Of a DNA stretch of 64,000 nucleotides, positions 1-9,046 are shown one piece after another. Origin of the DNA: Stenotrophomonas maltophilia (lineage in GTDB: Bacteria > Pseudomonadota > Gammaproteobacteria > Xanthomonadales > Xanthomonadaceae). The notes beneath the pieces are model-generated. The model saw only the letters and a list, made by a program, of their open reading frames with translations. It had not been told where the DNA came from and made no database searches. The stretch covers positions 1 through 64,000 of the forward strand of contig NZ_QFHO01000024.1 of NCBI RefSeq assembly GCF_004920835.1. The letters are read 5' to 3'. Positions within the stretch are counted from its first letter, which is position 1; the number at the start of each line of letters is the position of its first letter. A program made the translations under genes and the position numbers.

Positions 1-117
1 GCGGATCAGGGAGAAACCGGCGCGGAGATCCTTGCTACAGAGCGATCGAGAAGACCTAGAGCCGAACGGTCGCCCGCGCCGGGCTCTCGGCACCTAAGGT
101 GCCAGAGTCGCAAGAGA

Positions 118-217
118 TAAGAGCCGAAGGTAGCGGCAGGAGCCGCTGCCAACGTCTCCTGCGACGGCCCGTGGGGTAACGGTCAGGACGACCGGCATAG
201 CCCATGCTCGGCTCTAC
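118..217 (-). repeat. Mosaic dispersed repeat with GTAG terminus (copy A)
   Basis: Read on the minus strand from 217, the element begins GTAGAGCCGAGCATGGGC and continues for about 97 bases that align without gaps to 60375-60471 on the plus strand, at roughly 80% identity by eye. The GTAG end is the signature of S. maltophilia SMAG palindromes. Bases 1-117 continue as non-coding sequence with short hairpins; I see no gene there. Confidence 0.6.
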
Positions 218-378
218 AGAAGAGGGGCGTGTTGTTTGCCCGCTGCTTGGCGGGCATTGTCACGCAAGGCCATATCCTTGCCGACCTGGTAGCCGCCGAA
301 AAGTACCGCCCAAGCGACGATCACGGCGACCAGGATGGATTTCTGTGAACTCCAGACGGGCGGCTTGTTGTCCTGCAT
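214..378 (-). CDS. Small single-pass membrane protein
   Basis: This encodes 54 residues with one hydrophobic helix at about residues 13-29 (ILVAVIVAWAVLFGGYQVG) and a charged C-terminal tail. I do not recognise the family. The ATG at 378 was chosen because an AAGGA ribosome binding site lies 8 bases before it; the longer upstream reading frame has no such site. The gene diverges from the universal stress gene at 564. The stop codon TAG at 216-214 lies inside the GTAG end of the adjoining palindromic repeat, so the repeat supplies the stop. Confidence 0.5.
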   Translation of the reverse strand: MQDNKPPVWSSQKSILVAVIVAWAVLFGGYQVGKDMALRDNARQAAGKQHAPLL

Positions 379-563
379 GTCGGTCGTCCTTGGGCGCGGC
401 GGTGCGTCGCCCACCCAGCTTGCGCTGCAGTGTCCGGGTACGCAAGCCGGCGGTGCGCACACGCCGCTGCGCGGCGCCGGATTGATCCTGCTCAAGGCGC
501 GGCCTGCACATCCGGTGTGCAATGGTGTTGTTCCCATCTGGCAGATCGCTACGGAGCCCCACC

Positions 564-1010
564 ATGTACAAGCGCATCCTGATTGCCACCGACGGATCCG
601 AGCTGGCCGACAAGGGCCTGGCCAAGGGCCTGGAGCTGGCCAAGGACCTCAATGCCGAGGTCGATATCGTGACCGTTTCCGAGCCATGGGCCGTCGGTAT
701 GTACGACGCCATGGGCTGGAGCGTGGGCTACATGAACAGCCCCGAGTACAAGGCCGACCGCGAGGAAGGCGCACAGAAGGTGCTGCAGCCGGCGCTGGCC
801 AAGGCGGCCGAGCAGGGCATCACCGCCAACCCGGTGCACGTATTGGACCGCTACGCGGCTGACGGCATCATCGAGACGGCGGGTGAGCGCAACAGCGACC
901 TGATCGTGATGACCTCGCATGGCCGCCGTGGCGTGACCCGTGTGCTGCTGGGCAGCCAGACCGCCGAAGTGCTGGCACGCAGCACGCTGCCGGTGCTGGT
1001 CATCCGCTGA
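564..1010 (+). CDS. Universal stress protein, UspA family
   Basis: A 148-residue single Usp domain, the usual length for this family of cytoplasmic, often ATP-binding stress proteins. The N-terminus MYKRILIATDGSE is the typical first strand and loop. Near the C-terminus SHGRRGVTRVLLGS keeps the glycine, nine residues, glycine-serine spacing of nucleotide-binding Usp proteins, but the first glycine of the full motif is threonine. ATG 564 begins the conserved strand; the frame extends upstream without homology. A hairpin terminator follows at 1037. It is a single gene divergent from the small membrane protein. Confidence 0.9.
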   Translation: MYKRILIATDGSELADKGLAKGLELAKDLNAEVDIVTVSEPWAVGMYDAMGWSVGYMNSPEYKADREEGAQKVLQPALAKAAEQGITANPVHVLDRYAADGIIETAGERNSDLIVMTSHGRRGVTRVLLGSQTAEVLARSTLPVLVIR

Positions 1011-1036
1011 TACAAGCGTTCCCGGGGAGGGGACCC

Positions 1037-1073
1037 GACGCCGGCCGCAGGATGCGCGCCGGCGTCATCTTTT
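1037..1073 (+). terminator. Rho-independent terminator of the universal stress gene
   Basis: A 9-bp stem GACGCCGGC (1037-1045) pairs with GCCGGCGTC (1058-1066) and is followed by ATCTTTT. It lies 27 bases after the stop at 1010. Confidence 0.75.
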
Positions 1074-1097
1074 GTGGGCCGTGGCGATTGCCTTGTT

Positions 1098-1135
1098 GGG
1101 GTCGGATCTCTTTCCGTAGGAAAGGGCTCTGCCCC
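1098..1135. repeat. Dispersed palindrome, GGGGTCGGATC family
   Basis: An inverted repeat of the form GGGGTCGGATCTCTTTCC, 3-base loop, then the near-complement ending in GCCCC. Related copies lie at 39553, 43297, 61122 and 61684. This one sits just beyond the 3' end of the lipoprotein gene at 1148. Confidence 0.7.
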
Positions 1136-1147
1136 CCCCCGGCCACA

Positions 1148-1432
1148 TCACCAGCTGTACAGCTTCCAGTACACCGGCGACACGCCGTCCTTGTCGTTGT
1201 CGAAACGGCCATCGCCGTTCTTGTCGTACATGTAGAACGGTGCGCCGCGCGACGGGGTCACCTTGACCATGCGCAGCTGGCCGGACACGCGGTATTCCTC
1301 GATGGTGTCGCCGTTGTCCATGGTGCGCTTGGAAATGTCCGCGCCCTTGACGTCCACCGGGGGAGCGCCGGCACCACCCATGCTGGCGCAGCCAGCAAGC
1401 AGGAGCACGGAAGCCAGCATCAGGGTCTTCAT
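1148..1432 (-). CDS. Small lipoprotein, DUF2782-like
   Basis: A 94-residue protein with a lipoprotein signal peptide; the lipobox LLLAGC puts the lipidated cysteine at residue 15. The mature part carries GDTIEEYRVSGQLRMVKV and a glycine/aspartate-rich stretch KNGDGRFDNDKDG, ending YWKLYSW. It resembles the DUF2782 family, small periplasmic proteins often encoded next to polA in gammaproteobacteria (recalled, not searched). The start at 1432 was chosen because the signal peptide begins there. It diverges from polA, whose start is 98 bases away. Molecular role unknown. Confidence 0.7.
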   Translation of the reverse strand: MKTLMLASVLLLAGCASMGGAGAPPVDVKGADISKRTMDNGDTIEEYRVSGQLRMVKVTPSRGAPFYMYDKNGDGRFDNDKDGVSPVYWKLYSW

Positions 1433-1530
1433 CGGCGGGGGCCTTTGCCTGGAAAGAGCCTTGATTATGCCCCATCGCCGGGGCTGTGCCGTGTCGTCGC
1501 AGTGCAGGCACGGGCGCGTAGAATCGACCC

Positions 1531-4305
1531 ATGAGCAGATTAGTCCTGATCGACGGGTCCAGTTACCTGTACCGCGCGTTCCACGCGCTGCCGCCCCTGT
1601 CCAATGCACAGGGCGAACCCACCGGCGCGCTGTTCGGCGTGGTCAACATGCTGCGCTCGACGCTGAAGGAGCGCCCGGCCTACGTGGCGTTCGTGGTCGA
1701 TGCGCCCGGCAAGACCTTCCGCGATGACCTGTACGAGCAGTACAAGGCCAACCGCCCGCCGATGCCCGACGAGCTGCGCAGCCAGGTTGAACCGATGTGC
1801 CGCATCGTTGAAGCGCTGGGCATCAGCATCCTGCGCATCCCCGGCGTGGAAGCCGACGATGTGATCGGCACGCTGGCCCTGCAGGGCGTGGCGCAGGACC
1901 TGAAGGTGACCATTTCCACCGGCGACAAGGACTTCGCCCAGCTGGTGCGGCCAGGCATCGAACTGGTCAACACCATGACCGGCAGCCGCATGGATTCCGA
2001 TGCCGCGGTGATGGAGAAGTTCGGCGTGCGCGCCGACCAGATCGTCGACCTGCTGGCGTTGATGGGCGACACCGTCGACAACGTGCCGGGCGTGGAGAAG
2101 TGCGGGCCGAAGACCGCCGCCAAGTGGCTGGCCGAGTACCAGCACCTGGATGGGGTGATGGCGGCCGCGCCGACCATGAAGGGCAAGATCGGCGAGAATC
2201 TGCGCGCGGCGCTGGAGCGCCTGCCGCTGAACCGCGAACTGGTGACCATCCGCACCGACGTCGAGCTGGACGCCCGCCCGACCACGCTTGCCCTGCGCGA
2301 GCAGGACGTGCCGGAGCTGACCGAGCTGTATGCGCGCTATGGCTTCACCCAGGCGCTGAAGGAGCTGGGTGCGCCGCTGCCGGCGCCGACGGCCGCCAGC
2401 GAAGCAACGCCGAGCCTGCGTGGCACCGCCGCCGGGTTCGCCCGTGGCAGCGCCGAGGCACCGGCCGCCGGCACGCTGGATCCGGCCCTGGCCGCGCCGG
2501 GTGAATACGAGACCGTGCTGACCGCCGAGCAGCTGCAGGCCTGGGTCGAGCGCCTGCAGCAGGCGGACCTGATCAGTTTCGATACCGAAACCGATGCGCT
2601 GGACGCGATGCGTGCGCGCCTGGTGGGTATCAGCCTGGCGGTCGAGCCGGGCAAGGCCGCCTACATTCCGGTCGGCCACGATTACCCGGGTGCGCCGGCC
2701 CAGCTGCCGATGCAGCAGGTGCTGGATGCGCTGCGCCCGGTGCTGCAGGACCCGGCGAAGAAGAAGCTGGGCCAGCACGGCAAGTACGACCTGCATGTGC
2801 TGCGCCGCCACGGCGTGCACGTGCAGGGCTACCACGACGACACCATGCTCGAGAGCTTCGTGCTCAATTCCACCGCCACCCGCCACGACATGGATTCGCT
2901 GGCCCTGCGTTATCTGGGCTACAACACCATCAAGTTCGAGGACGTGGCCGGCAAGGGCGCCAAGCAGATTCCGTTCTCGCAGGTGGGCATCGACGAAGCC
3001 AGCCGCTATGCGGCCGAGGACGCCGACATCACCCTGCGCCTGCACCGCGCGCTGCAACCGCAGTTGCTGGCCGAGCCGGCGCTGGACAGCGTGTACCGCG
3101 ACATCGAGATGCCGCTGGTGCCGGTGCTGACGAGCATCGAAGCCAATGGCGTGCGGATCGATACCGTCGAGCTGCGCCGGCAGAGCCAGGACCTGTCCTC
3201 GCGCATGCTGGCCGCGCAGCAGAAGGCCACCGAACTGGCCGGGCGCAGCTTCAACCTGGATTCGCCCAAGCAGTTGCAGGCGGTGCTGTTCGATGAGCTG
3301 AAGCTGCCGGCGGTGGTGAAGACCCCGAAGGGCCAGCCCAGCACCAACGAAGAGGCACTGGAGGCGATTGCCGACCAGCACGAGCTGCCGCGGGTGATCC
3401 TGGAGTATCGCGGGCTGGCCAAGCTGCGCAGCACCTACACCGACAAGCTGCCGGAGATGGTCAACCCGGATACCGGCCGCGTGCATACCAGCTACCACCA
3501 GTCCGGTGCCGCTACCGGCCGCCTGTCCTCATCGGACCCGAACCTGCAGAACATCCCGATCCGCACCGAGGATGGCCGCCGCATCCGACGCGCATTCATC
3601 GCTCCGGAGGGCTTCCAGCTGCTGGCGGCCGACTACTCGCAGATCGAGCTGCGGATCATGGCTCACCTGTCCGAGGACCCGGGCCTGGTGCGTGCCTTCG
3701 AGCAGGGCGCCGACGTGCACCGTGCCACCGCTGCCGAGGTGTTCGGGCGTACGCTGGAGGAAGTGACCCCGAACGAGCGCCGCGCTGCCAAGGCGATCAA
3801 CTTCGGCCTGATGTACGGCATGAGCGCCTTCGGCCTGGCCCGCAACCTGGGCATCGACCGTGGCCAGGCGCAGGATTACGTGGCGCTGTACTTCAGCCGC
3901 TACCCGGGCGTGCGAGACTTCATGGAGCGGATGCGCCAGCAGGCCCGGGACCAGGGCTATGTGGAGACCCTGTTTGGCCGCCGCCTGTACCTGAACGACA
4001 TTCATGCACGTAACCAGGGCCTGCGCGCCGGTGCCGAGCGTGCCGCGATCAACGCACCGATGCAGGGCACCGCCGCAGACATCATCAAGCGCGCGATGGT
4101 GGACGTGGACCAGTGGCTGCGTGACAGCGGCGCGCCGGCAAGGATGATCCTGCAGGTGCACGATGAACTGGTGTTCGAAACCGAAAGCAGTTTCGTTGAA
4201 GAGTTGCGTTTGCAGGTGGTCGAGCGCATGTCGCAAGCGGCCAAACTGCGGGTGCCGCTGGTGGTCGATACCGGCATCGGCAACAACTGGGACGAAGCGC
4301 ACTGA
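1531..4305 (+). CDS. polA: DNA polymerase I
   Basis: A 924-residue enzyme of the usual length and three-domain order: 5'-3' flap exonuclease (about 1-290), 3'-5' proofreading exonuclease (about 325-510) and family A polymerase (about 520-924). It removes RNA primers and fills gaps in replication and repair. The proofreading site keeps DTE (Asp351, Glu353), so it should be active, unlike Taq polymerase. Polymerase motif A is DYSQIELR with Asp701, the O-helix reads RRAAKAINFGLMYG, and motif C is QVHDELVFE with Asp878. The ATG at 1531 starts the conserved MSRLVLIDGSSYLYRAFHA nuclease N-terminus. An sRNA gene follows. Confidence 0.98.
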   Translation: MSRLVLIDGSSYLYRAFHALPPLSNAQGEPTGALFGVVNMLRSTLKERPAYVAFVVDAPGKTFRDDLYEQYKANRPPMPDELRSQVEPMCRIVEALGISILRIPGVEADDVIGTLALQGVAQDLKVTISTGDKDFAQLVRPGIELVNTMTGSRMDSDAAVMEKFGVRADQIVDLLALMGDTVDNVPGVEKCGPKTAAKWLAEYQHLDGVMAAAPTMKGKIGENLRAALERLPLNRELVTIRTDVELDARPTTLALREQDVPELTELYARYGFTQALKELGAPLPAPTAASEATPSLRGTAAGFARGSAEAPAAGTLDPALAAPGEYETVLTAEQLQAWVERLQQADLISFDTETDALDAMRARLVGISLAVEPGKAAYIPVGHDYPGAPAQLPMQQVLDALRPVLQDPAKKKLGQHGKYDLHVLRRHGVHVQGYHDDTMLESFVLNSTATRHDMDSLALRYLGYNTIKFEDVAGKGAKQIPFSQVGIDEASRYAAEDADITLRLHRALQPQLLAEPALDSVYRDIEMPLVPVLTSIEANGVRIDTVELRRQSQDLSSRMLAAQQKATELAGRSFNLDSPKQLQAVLFDELKLPAVVKTPKGQPSTNEEALEAIADQHELPRVILEYRGLAKLRSTYTDKLPEMVNPDTGRVHTSYHQSGAATGRLSSSDPNLQNIPIRTEDGRRIRRAFIAPEGFQLLAADYSQIELRIMAHLSEDPGLVRAFEQGADVHRATAAEVFGRTLEEVTPNERRAAKAINFGLMYGMSAFGLARNLGIDRGQAQDYVALYFSRYPGVRDFMERMRQQARDQGYVETLFGRRLYLNDIHARNQGLRAGAERAAINAPMQGTAADIIKRAMVDVDQWLRDSGAPARMILQVHDELVFETESSFVEELRLQVVERMSQAAKLRVPLVVDTGIGNNWDEAH

Positions 4306-4448
4306 AGGTGTTTCAGGCCGAAAACGACGTGAATTCGTTCATTCGTCAGAGGTTTCTGACTCGATCATGAATGTTGCCCTGATGGAGGTTCATTAAATTG
4401 GGCCCCTTCACGAACCGTTAGTGTTCGGAGTGCTTCTATAACTCTCGA
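4306..4448 (+). promoter_or_regulatory. Intergenic region with putative sRNA promoter
   Basis: This 143-base AT-richer spacer contains a perfect small hairpin GTCAGAGGTTTCTGAC (4345-4360) and, at 4437-4442, TATAAC, a good -10 hexamer about 7 bases before the inferred sRNA start. No good -35 box is visible at the usual spacing. No ORF is supported here. Confidence 0.4.
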
Positions 4449-4571
4449 CAGGCGCAACGCCTGTTGTGGATCTCTCCCATCCCCTGGAGCAGATCTCGGA
4501 ACGGGGACTCCTCCCCAAGTGCCCGTTCCCCGGCCCCGTTGACCTCCCCCTGGTCAGCGGGGCTTTTTATT
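4449..4571 (+). ncRNA. sX13-like trans-acting small RNA
   Basis: About 120 nt with three stable stems, each closing a C-rich loop. Stem 1 is GATCTCTCC and GGAG-C-AGATC around CATCCCCT. Stem 2 is GGAACGGG and CCCGTTCC around a loop containing CTCCCC. Stem 3 is CCCCGTTGACC and GGTCAGCGGGG around TCCCCCT, followed by CTTTTT, and so is also the terminator. From memory, sX13 of Xanthomonas is a roughly 115-nt Xanthomonadaceae sRNA lying about 150 bp downstream of polA with C-rich loops; position, size and loops agree. The place also matches Spot 42 after polA in enterobacteria. The 5' end is inferred from the -10 box; an extra CAGGCG-CAA-CGCCTG hairpin lies right at it. Confidence 0.75.
4530..4571 (+). 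terminator. Rho-independent terminator of the sRNA
   Basis: An 11-bp stem with one G-U pair, CCCCGTTGACC to GGTCAGCGGGG, encloses TCCCCCT and is followed by CTTTTTATTT. Confidence 0.85.
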
Positions 4572-4633
4572 TGTGCCGTTGCCAGATGCCGTGGCCTGCG
4601 CCACGCTGGGCCACCGCTCCGCAGGGGAAGACA

Positions 4634-5113
4634 ATGCCCGACCTGTTCGCACTGGCCATGCCGTGGTGGGAGTTCATCCTGCGCGCGGTGGTGGTCTATG
4701 TCGTGGTGCTGGGCATGGTCCGGCTCAGCGGCAAGCGCCCGCTGGGGCAGATCACCCCGTTCGACGTACTGCTGGTGGTGCTGCTGGGCAACGCGGTGCA
4801 GAACGCGCTGCTGGGTACCGATACCTCGCTGGGCGGCGGCCTGCTGCTGGCGGCGACCCTGATCCTGCTCAACTACGGCGTGGGCTGGGTGAGTACCCGC
4901 AGCCGGCGGATCGAGCGCCTGGTTGAAGGAGAACCGGTGGTGATCGCACGCGATGGGCATCTGTTCGAAGCCGTTCTGCGCCGTGAGCAGGTCACCCGTG
5001 CCGATTTCGAGGCCGCCATGCGCCAGCAGGGCTGCCTGGGCGTGGAGGATGTGGAGCTGGCCCTGCTGGAGATCAACGGGCACATCACCATCATCCCCAG
5101 GAAGAGCACCTGA
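4634..5113 (+). CDS. YetF-like (DUF421) membrane protein
   Basis: A 159-residue protein with three hydrophobic helices in the first 90 residues (WEFILRAVVVYVVVLGMVRL, PFDVLLVVLLGNAVQNALLG, GGGLLLAATLILLNYGVGWV). A soluble C-terminal domain follows with the typical GEPVVIARDGHLFEAVLRR and QGCLGVEDVELALLEINGHI stretches. This is the layout of the DUF421/YetF family, inner-membrane proteins of unsettled function. ATG 4634 was preferred to the in-frame ATG at 4466 because the latter would translate through the sRNA and its terminator, while GGGGAAG precedes 4634. A GTAG repeat pair follows the stop. Confidence 0.82.
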   Translation: MPDLFALAMPWWEFILRAVVVYVVVLGMVRLSGKRPLGQITPFDVLLVVLLGNAVQNALLGTDTSLGGGLLLAATLILLNYGVGWVSTRSRRIERLVEGEPVVIARDGHLFEAVLRREQVTRADFEAAMRQQGCLGVEDVELALLEINGHITIIPRKST

Positions 5114-5117
5114 CCCT

Positions 5118-5178
5118 GTAGAACCGAGCCTGTGCTCGGCTCCGCTTGCTCATCAGCCGAGCATCGGCCCGGCTCTAC
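5118..5178. repeat. Inverted pair of GTAG palindromes (SMAG)
   Basis: GTAGAACCGAGCCTGTGCTCGG begins the plus-oriented half at 5118, and its inverted partner ends in GGCTCTAC at 5178. The pair lies between two convergent genes and could act as a bidirectional transcript end. Confidence 0.7.
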
Positions 5179-5184
5179 CTCTGG

Positions 5185-6348
5185 TCAGGGGGCGCAGCGG
5201 ACGTTGCCTGCAGCCGCCTCGCGCTGGTAGTACGCGAAGCGATTGCCGCTGTCGATGCCCACCAGGTTGCCGTTCTGCAGCAGCTGCAGCACGAAGTCGC
5301 TGCCGACATCGCGGTGCAGGACGATCCGGCCGTCGCGCAGGCTCGCGCGCAGGCGCACGTCGTCACCACCGACTTTCACGACGCCGCCGTCGAGGAAACG
5401 CAGCTGCGACAGTACGCTGCGTTCGGCGACAAAGCTGCCGCAGGGCAGGGTGATGGCGGCAATCGGCGTGAGTGCCGATGCGGTCGCACCGGCAAGCGCA
5501 GCGAGGCCCTTGGCCGGTGCGCAGGACGGGGCATCGGTGCGCTGTGCACAGGCCAGTTGCAATGCATCGCGCGCCTGCTGCAGGCGCCCACTGCTCCACA
5601 GGGACTCGGCCGCCTCCTCACAGAACGTCTCGCCGTGCTGCTCGCGGCAAAGGCCAGCCAGCTCATCCAGCTGCGCCGGCGGCAAGGGTGCATCGACCGA
5701 ATGCCGCAGGCCCAGCAGTGTCTCTCCCATCATCTGCGAGGCGACCTTCCTGGCCGTCGCCATGCAACCTTCGGCATCGAAGGACGGTGATTCCTCCTTG
5801 CATATCTCAGGCATCGGCGGGTCCGCCACCTTCGGCGCCGCTGCATTGGCCTGTTCCTGGTAAGTCTCCAGCAGCTGCGTGCAGGCGGCGCCTACGCCTT
5901 CGGCACACCAGGCGTGCAGCTTCACCGGTGCGGCCTCCGGCAGCGCCTCCAGGCACTCGGAGGTGTTCATCACGCAACCATCTTCGATGGGCTCGGGCAT
6001 CGTCCTGCAGGCGGCGGCGTGCTCACGGGTGAACTCACGATAGGGCGTGTTGATCGTGCGGTCGCTGTCCGAAAAGAACCAGTTTTCCAGGCGTCCCGTG
6101 GACAGGTTGCCGGTGCCGAGCACGTCTTCCTGGCGGGCGATGCGCAGTTCCTCGGTGGCCTGGTAGGGGCCGGACAGGAAGGCGTGGCCTTCGCTCTCGA
6201 TGGTCAGCGTGATATTGCCGCCGCTGTCCTTGTAGGTGCCGCAGGCCATCGATTGCGCGGCCGCCGGCAGGCTGGCCGAGGCCAGCGCGAGCAACAGCAG
6301 GGAGCGCCAGCCCGCAGCGCGGGGACGAAGGGGAACAGCAGCAGGCAT
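5185..6348 (-). CDS. Exported cysteine-rich protein, paralogue 1 of 3
   Basis: A 387-residue protein with a signal peptide (SLLLLALASASLPAAAQS). I do not recognise a named family. The mature chain opens with CGTYKDSGG. The middle is helical with Sel1-like cysteine pairs such as AWCAEGVGAACTQLL and AGLCREQHGETFCEEAAE. A C-terminal beta-rich module begins LPCGSFVAER and ends QLLQNGNLVGIDSGNRFAYYQRE. The two paralogues at 7393 and 9047 share this layout, so the set looks like tandem duplication. The C-terminal module resembles the N-terminal one (Cys-Gly plus aromatic, then a strand-rich stretch), suggesting internal duplication. It should be periplasmic and probably disulfide-bonded. The hemF gene lies directly upstream on the same strand. 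Confidence 0.6.
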   Translation of the reverse strand: MPAAVPLRPRAAGWRSLLLLALASASLPAAAQSMACGTYKDSGGNITLTIESEGHAFLSGPYQATEELRIARQEDVLGTGNLSTGRLENWFFSDSDRTINTPYREFTREHAAACRTMPEPIEDGCVMNTSECLEALPEAAPVKLHAWCAEGVGAACTQLLETYQEQANAAAPKVADPPMPEICKEESPSFDAEGCMATARKVASQMMGETLLGLRHSVDAPLPPAQLDELAGLCREQHGETFCEEAAESLWSSGRLQQARDALQLACAQRTDAPSCAPAKGLAALAGATASALTPIAAITLPCGSFVAERSVLSQLRFLDGGVVKVGGDDVRLRASLRDGRIVLHRDVGSDFVLQLLQNGNLVGIDSGNRFAYYQREAAAGNVRCAP

Positions 6349-6441
6349 GACGTCATCCTTGAAGAAGAAAAAACACGATCCGCCGATACAGGACGGACCA
6401 GGCAGGGGAAAGCACCACGCCTCAGGCGTGGCGCCGGAAGA

Positions 6442-7392
<951 letters not shown>

Positions 7393-9009
7393 TCAGCGCT
7401 TGTGGTTGGAGTTGCGCGGCGTCGGAGCGTTGTCCACAGCCGCCTCTTCAACCGCCTTCTGCAAGGCACCGCCCAGCGTGATCAGCTCCCAGTTCTGGGT
7501 GCCGAGCACGTCGCAGGCCACGTGCAGGCCGCTGCGGTCGGCCTTGCACATTTGCTCCAGGGTTGCCCGTGCATCCACCTCCGCACCGTTGCCTTGCGCG
7601 GTGACCAGGTTCTCGCACCCTTCGCGGACGCCAGCCCGGCAGACCGTGGTGTAGTGCCCGGCGGCCTGCAGCCAGTTCCCGGACAGCGCAAGACGGTTGC
7701 CAAGAATGTTGCAGCCCTGCAGCTTGCCCTGCGTGCAGCAGGCTTCGGCCCCGTCCTCGTTGGCCAGCGCCAGCGGGCAATCCTGTGGCAGTGGCAGCAC
7801 CTTGAACTGCTTCGGCGCACTGCACCTGGTCGGGCCTTCACCGGTGGGGGTGAACACCTGGAAGCGGGTCCAGGTATCCAGGCCCAGCAGCTGGCCGCCC
7901 GGCAGCGGGCGCAGCACGAAGTCGCCGCCCCGGTCGTGGTGGATGCGGATGTCACCCTCTTCGACACGCGCACGAAGATGGCTGCCCCAGCCGACACCGA
8001 CCAGGCCGGCATCACCGAAATCGAGCGTGTCCATCAGGCCGCCGTCGGCCCGGTAGTTGCCGCAGGGCAGGGCCGTTGCCGGTTGCGGCTGCAACGATGC
8101 ACCCACCGCCTGCAATGCCGGCAGGCGCTCGCAGGTGGCGGTGTCATTGCCGGGGGTGCAGGCCGCAGCCAGGGCCTGCACTGCCTGCAGGGGATCTCCT
8201 GCCTCCCAGGACAGCTCAGCTACGCGGGTGCAGAAGCCGCCATGCGGTACCTCGCGGCATAGCCGCAACAACTGTTGCCGCCGCTCAGCCGGAATGATCA
8301 CCGGCACGGTCGGCGCCGTCATCGTCACCATGGCTTCGGTCATGGCGGCCGTCATCGCGGCCTTGACCAGCTGCTCCTGCACTGCAGGGTCGGCCTCGAG
8401 TGCGGCGGCACACGCTGGGGTCCCCTGTTCGAAGCCACCGTTGTCACAGGCAGTGGGGAGCTTGATACCGGACAGGGCGGCGTCGAGCGCTGCCTTTGCC
8501 AGGTCGGGATCGGCCTCGACCGTGGGTTTGGCCTCCTCCTGCCAACGATCAGCCAGTTGCAGGCACATGCCGGGCACACCTTCCCGGCACCCTGCTTCCA
8601 GCGCGGTCGGGGTCGCTTCGCGACGGTTGTCCAGGCACGCCTCCGCATCAGCCAGGCAGCTGCCTTCAGTCGGCATCGCTGCTGCGGCGCACTGTGCGGG
8701 GGCCTGCAGGGTGTAGACCGTGCCATCCACCTCGACCGTGCGGCCACGATCGCGCACCTGCAGCGTGCTGGGCAGGCCGTACTCCAGGTTCACCAGTTGC
8801 AGCTTTCCGTCGATCTGCTGGAACACGACCGGAGACGGCGCACTGCCGAAGTGCTTCTGCTCGCCACGGTTGGGTGAGCTGATGCGCAGCGTGCTGCTGC
8901 CTTCGTCGGCCTTGAACAAGCCGCATTGCGGTGACTGCGCGGCGGCCATCGGCGCCGCCAGCAGCAACGCCCAGGCCAGCCAGCGGCGGCGCGGTGCGGG
9001 TGAATGCAT
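7393..9009 (-). CDS. Exported cysteine-rich protein, paralogue 2 of 3
   Basis: A 538-residue member of the same unnamed family as its neighbours. The ATG at 9009 follows an AAGGAG site and starts a signal peptide (WLAWALLLAAPMAAAQS). After CGLFKADEG come Sel1-like cysteine pairs (AGCREGVPGMCLQLADRW, RLCREVPHGGFCTRVAELSW). Next is the conserved module LPCGNYRADGG through FVLRPLPGGQLLGLDTWTRF. Unlike its paralogues it has an additional 120-residue C-terminal tail with further cysteine pairs (CCTQGKLQGCNILGN, VCRAGVREGCENLV), which looks like two more Sel1-type repeats. Such repeats usually bind protein partners. No enzyme motif is visible. Periplasmic location is inferred from the signal peptide. 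Confidence 0.6.
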   Translation of the reverse strand: MHSPAPRRRWLAWALLLAAPMAAAQSPQCGLFKADEGSSTLRISSPNRGEQKHFGSAPSPVVFQQIDGKLQLVNLEYGLPSTLQVRDRGRTVEVDGTVYTLQAPAQCAAAAMPTEGSCLADAEACLDNRREATPTALEAGCREGVPGMCLQLADRWQEEAKPTVEADPDLAKAALDAALSGIKLPTACDNGGFEQGTPACAAALEADPAVQEQLVKAAMTAAMTEAMVTMTAPTVPVIIPAERRQQLLRLCREVPHGGFCTRVAELSWEAGDPLQAVQALAAACTPGNDTATCERLPALQAVGASLQPQPATALPCGNYRADGGLMDTLDFGDAGLVGVGWGSHLRARVEEGDIRIHHDRGGDFVLRPLPGGQLLGLDTWTRFQVFTPTGEGPTRCSAPKQFKVLPLPQDCPLALANEDGAEACCTQGKLQGCNILGNRLALSGNWLQAAGHYTTVCRAGVREGCENLVTAQGNGAEVDARATLEQMCKADRSGLHVACDVLGTQNWELITLGGALQKAVEEAAVDNAPTPRNSNHKR

Positions 9010-9046
9010 GTCGTCTCCTTGACGATCTAACGGGAAACTCCCGGCG

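Noticed and set aside
1540..3498. A 652-codon open frame on the minus strand opposite polA
   Set aside because: It is a GC-bias shadow of polA: the protein is rich in His, Gln, Arg and Leu, has no recognised domain, and polA is certain on the other strand.
4466..4633. N-terminal extension of the DUF421 protein from an ATG at 4466
   Set aside because: It would be translated through the sRNA stems and terminator; a ribosome site and the conserved N-terminus support 4634.
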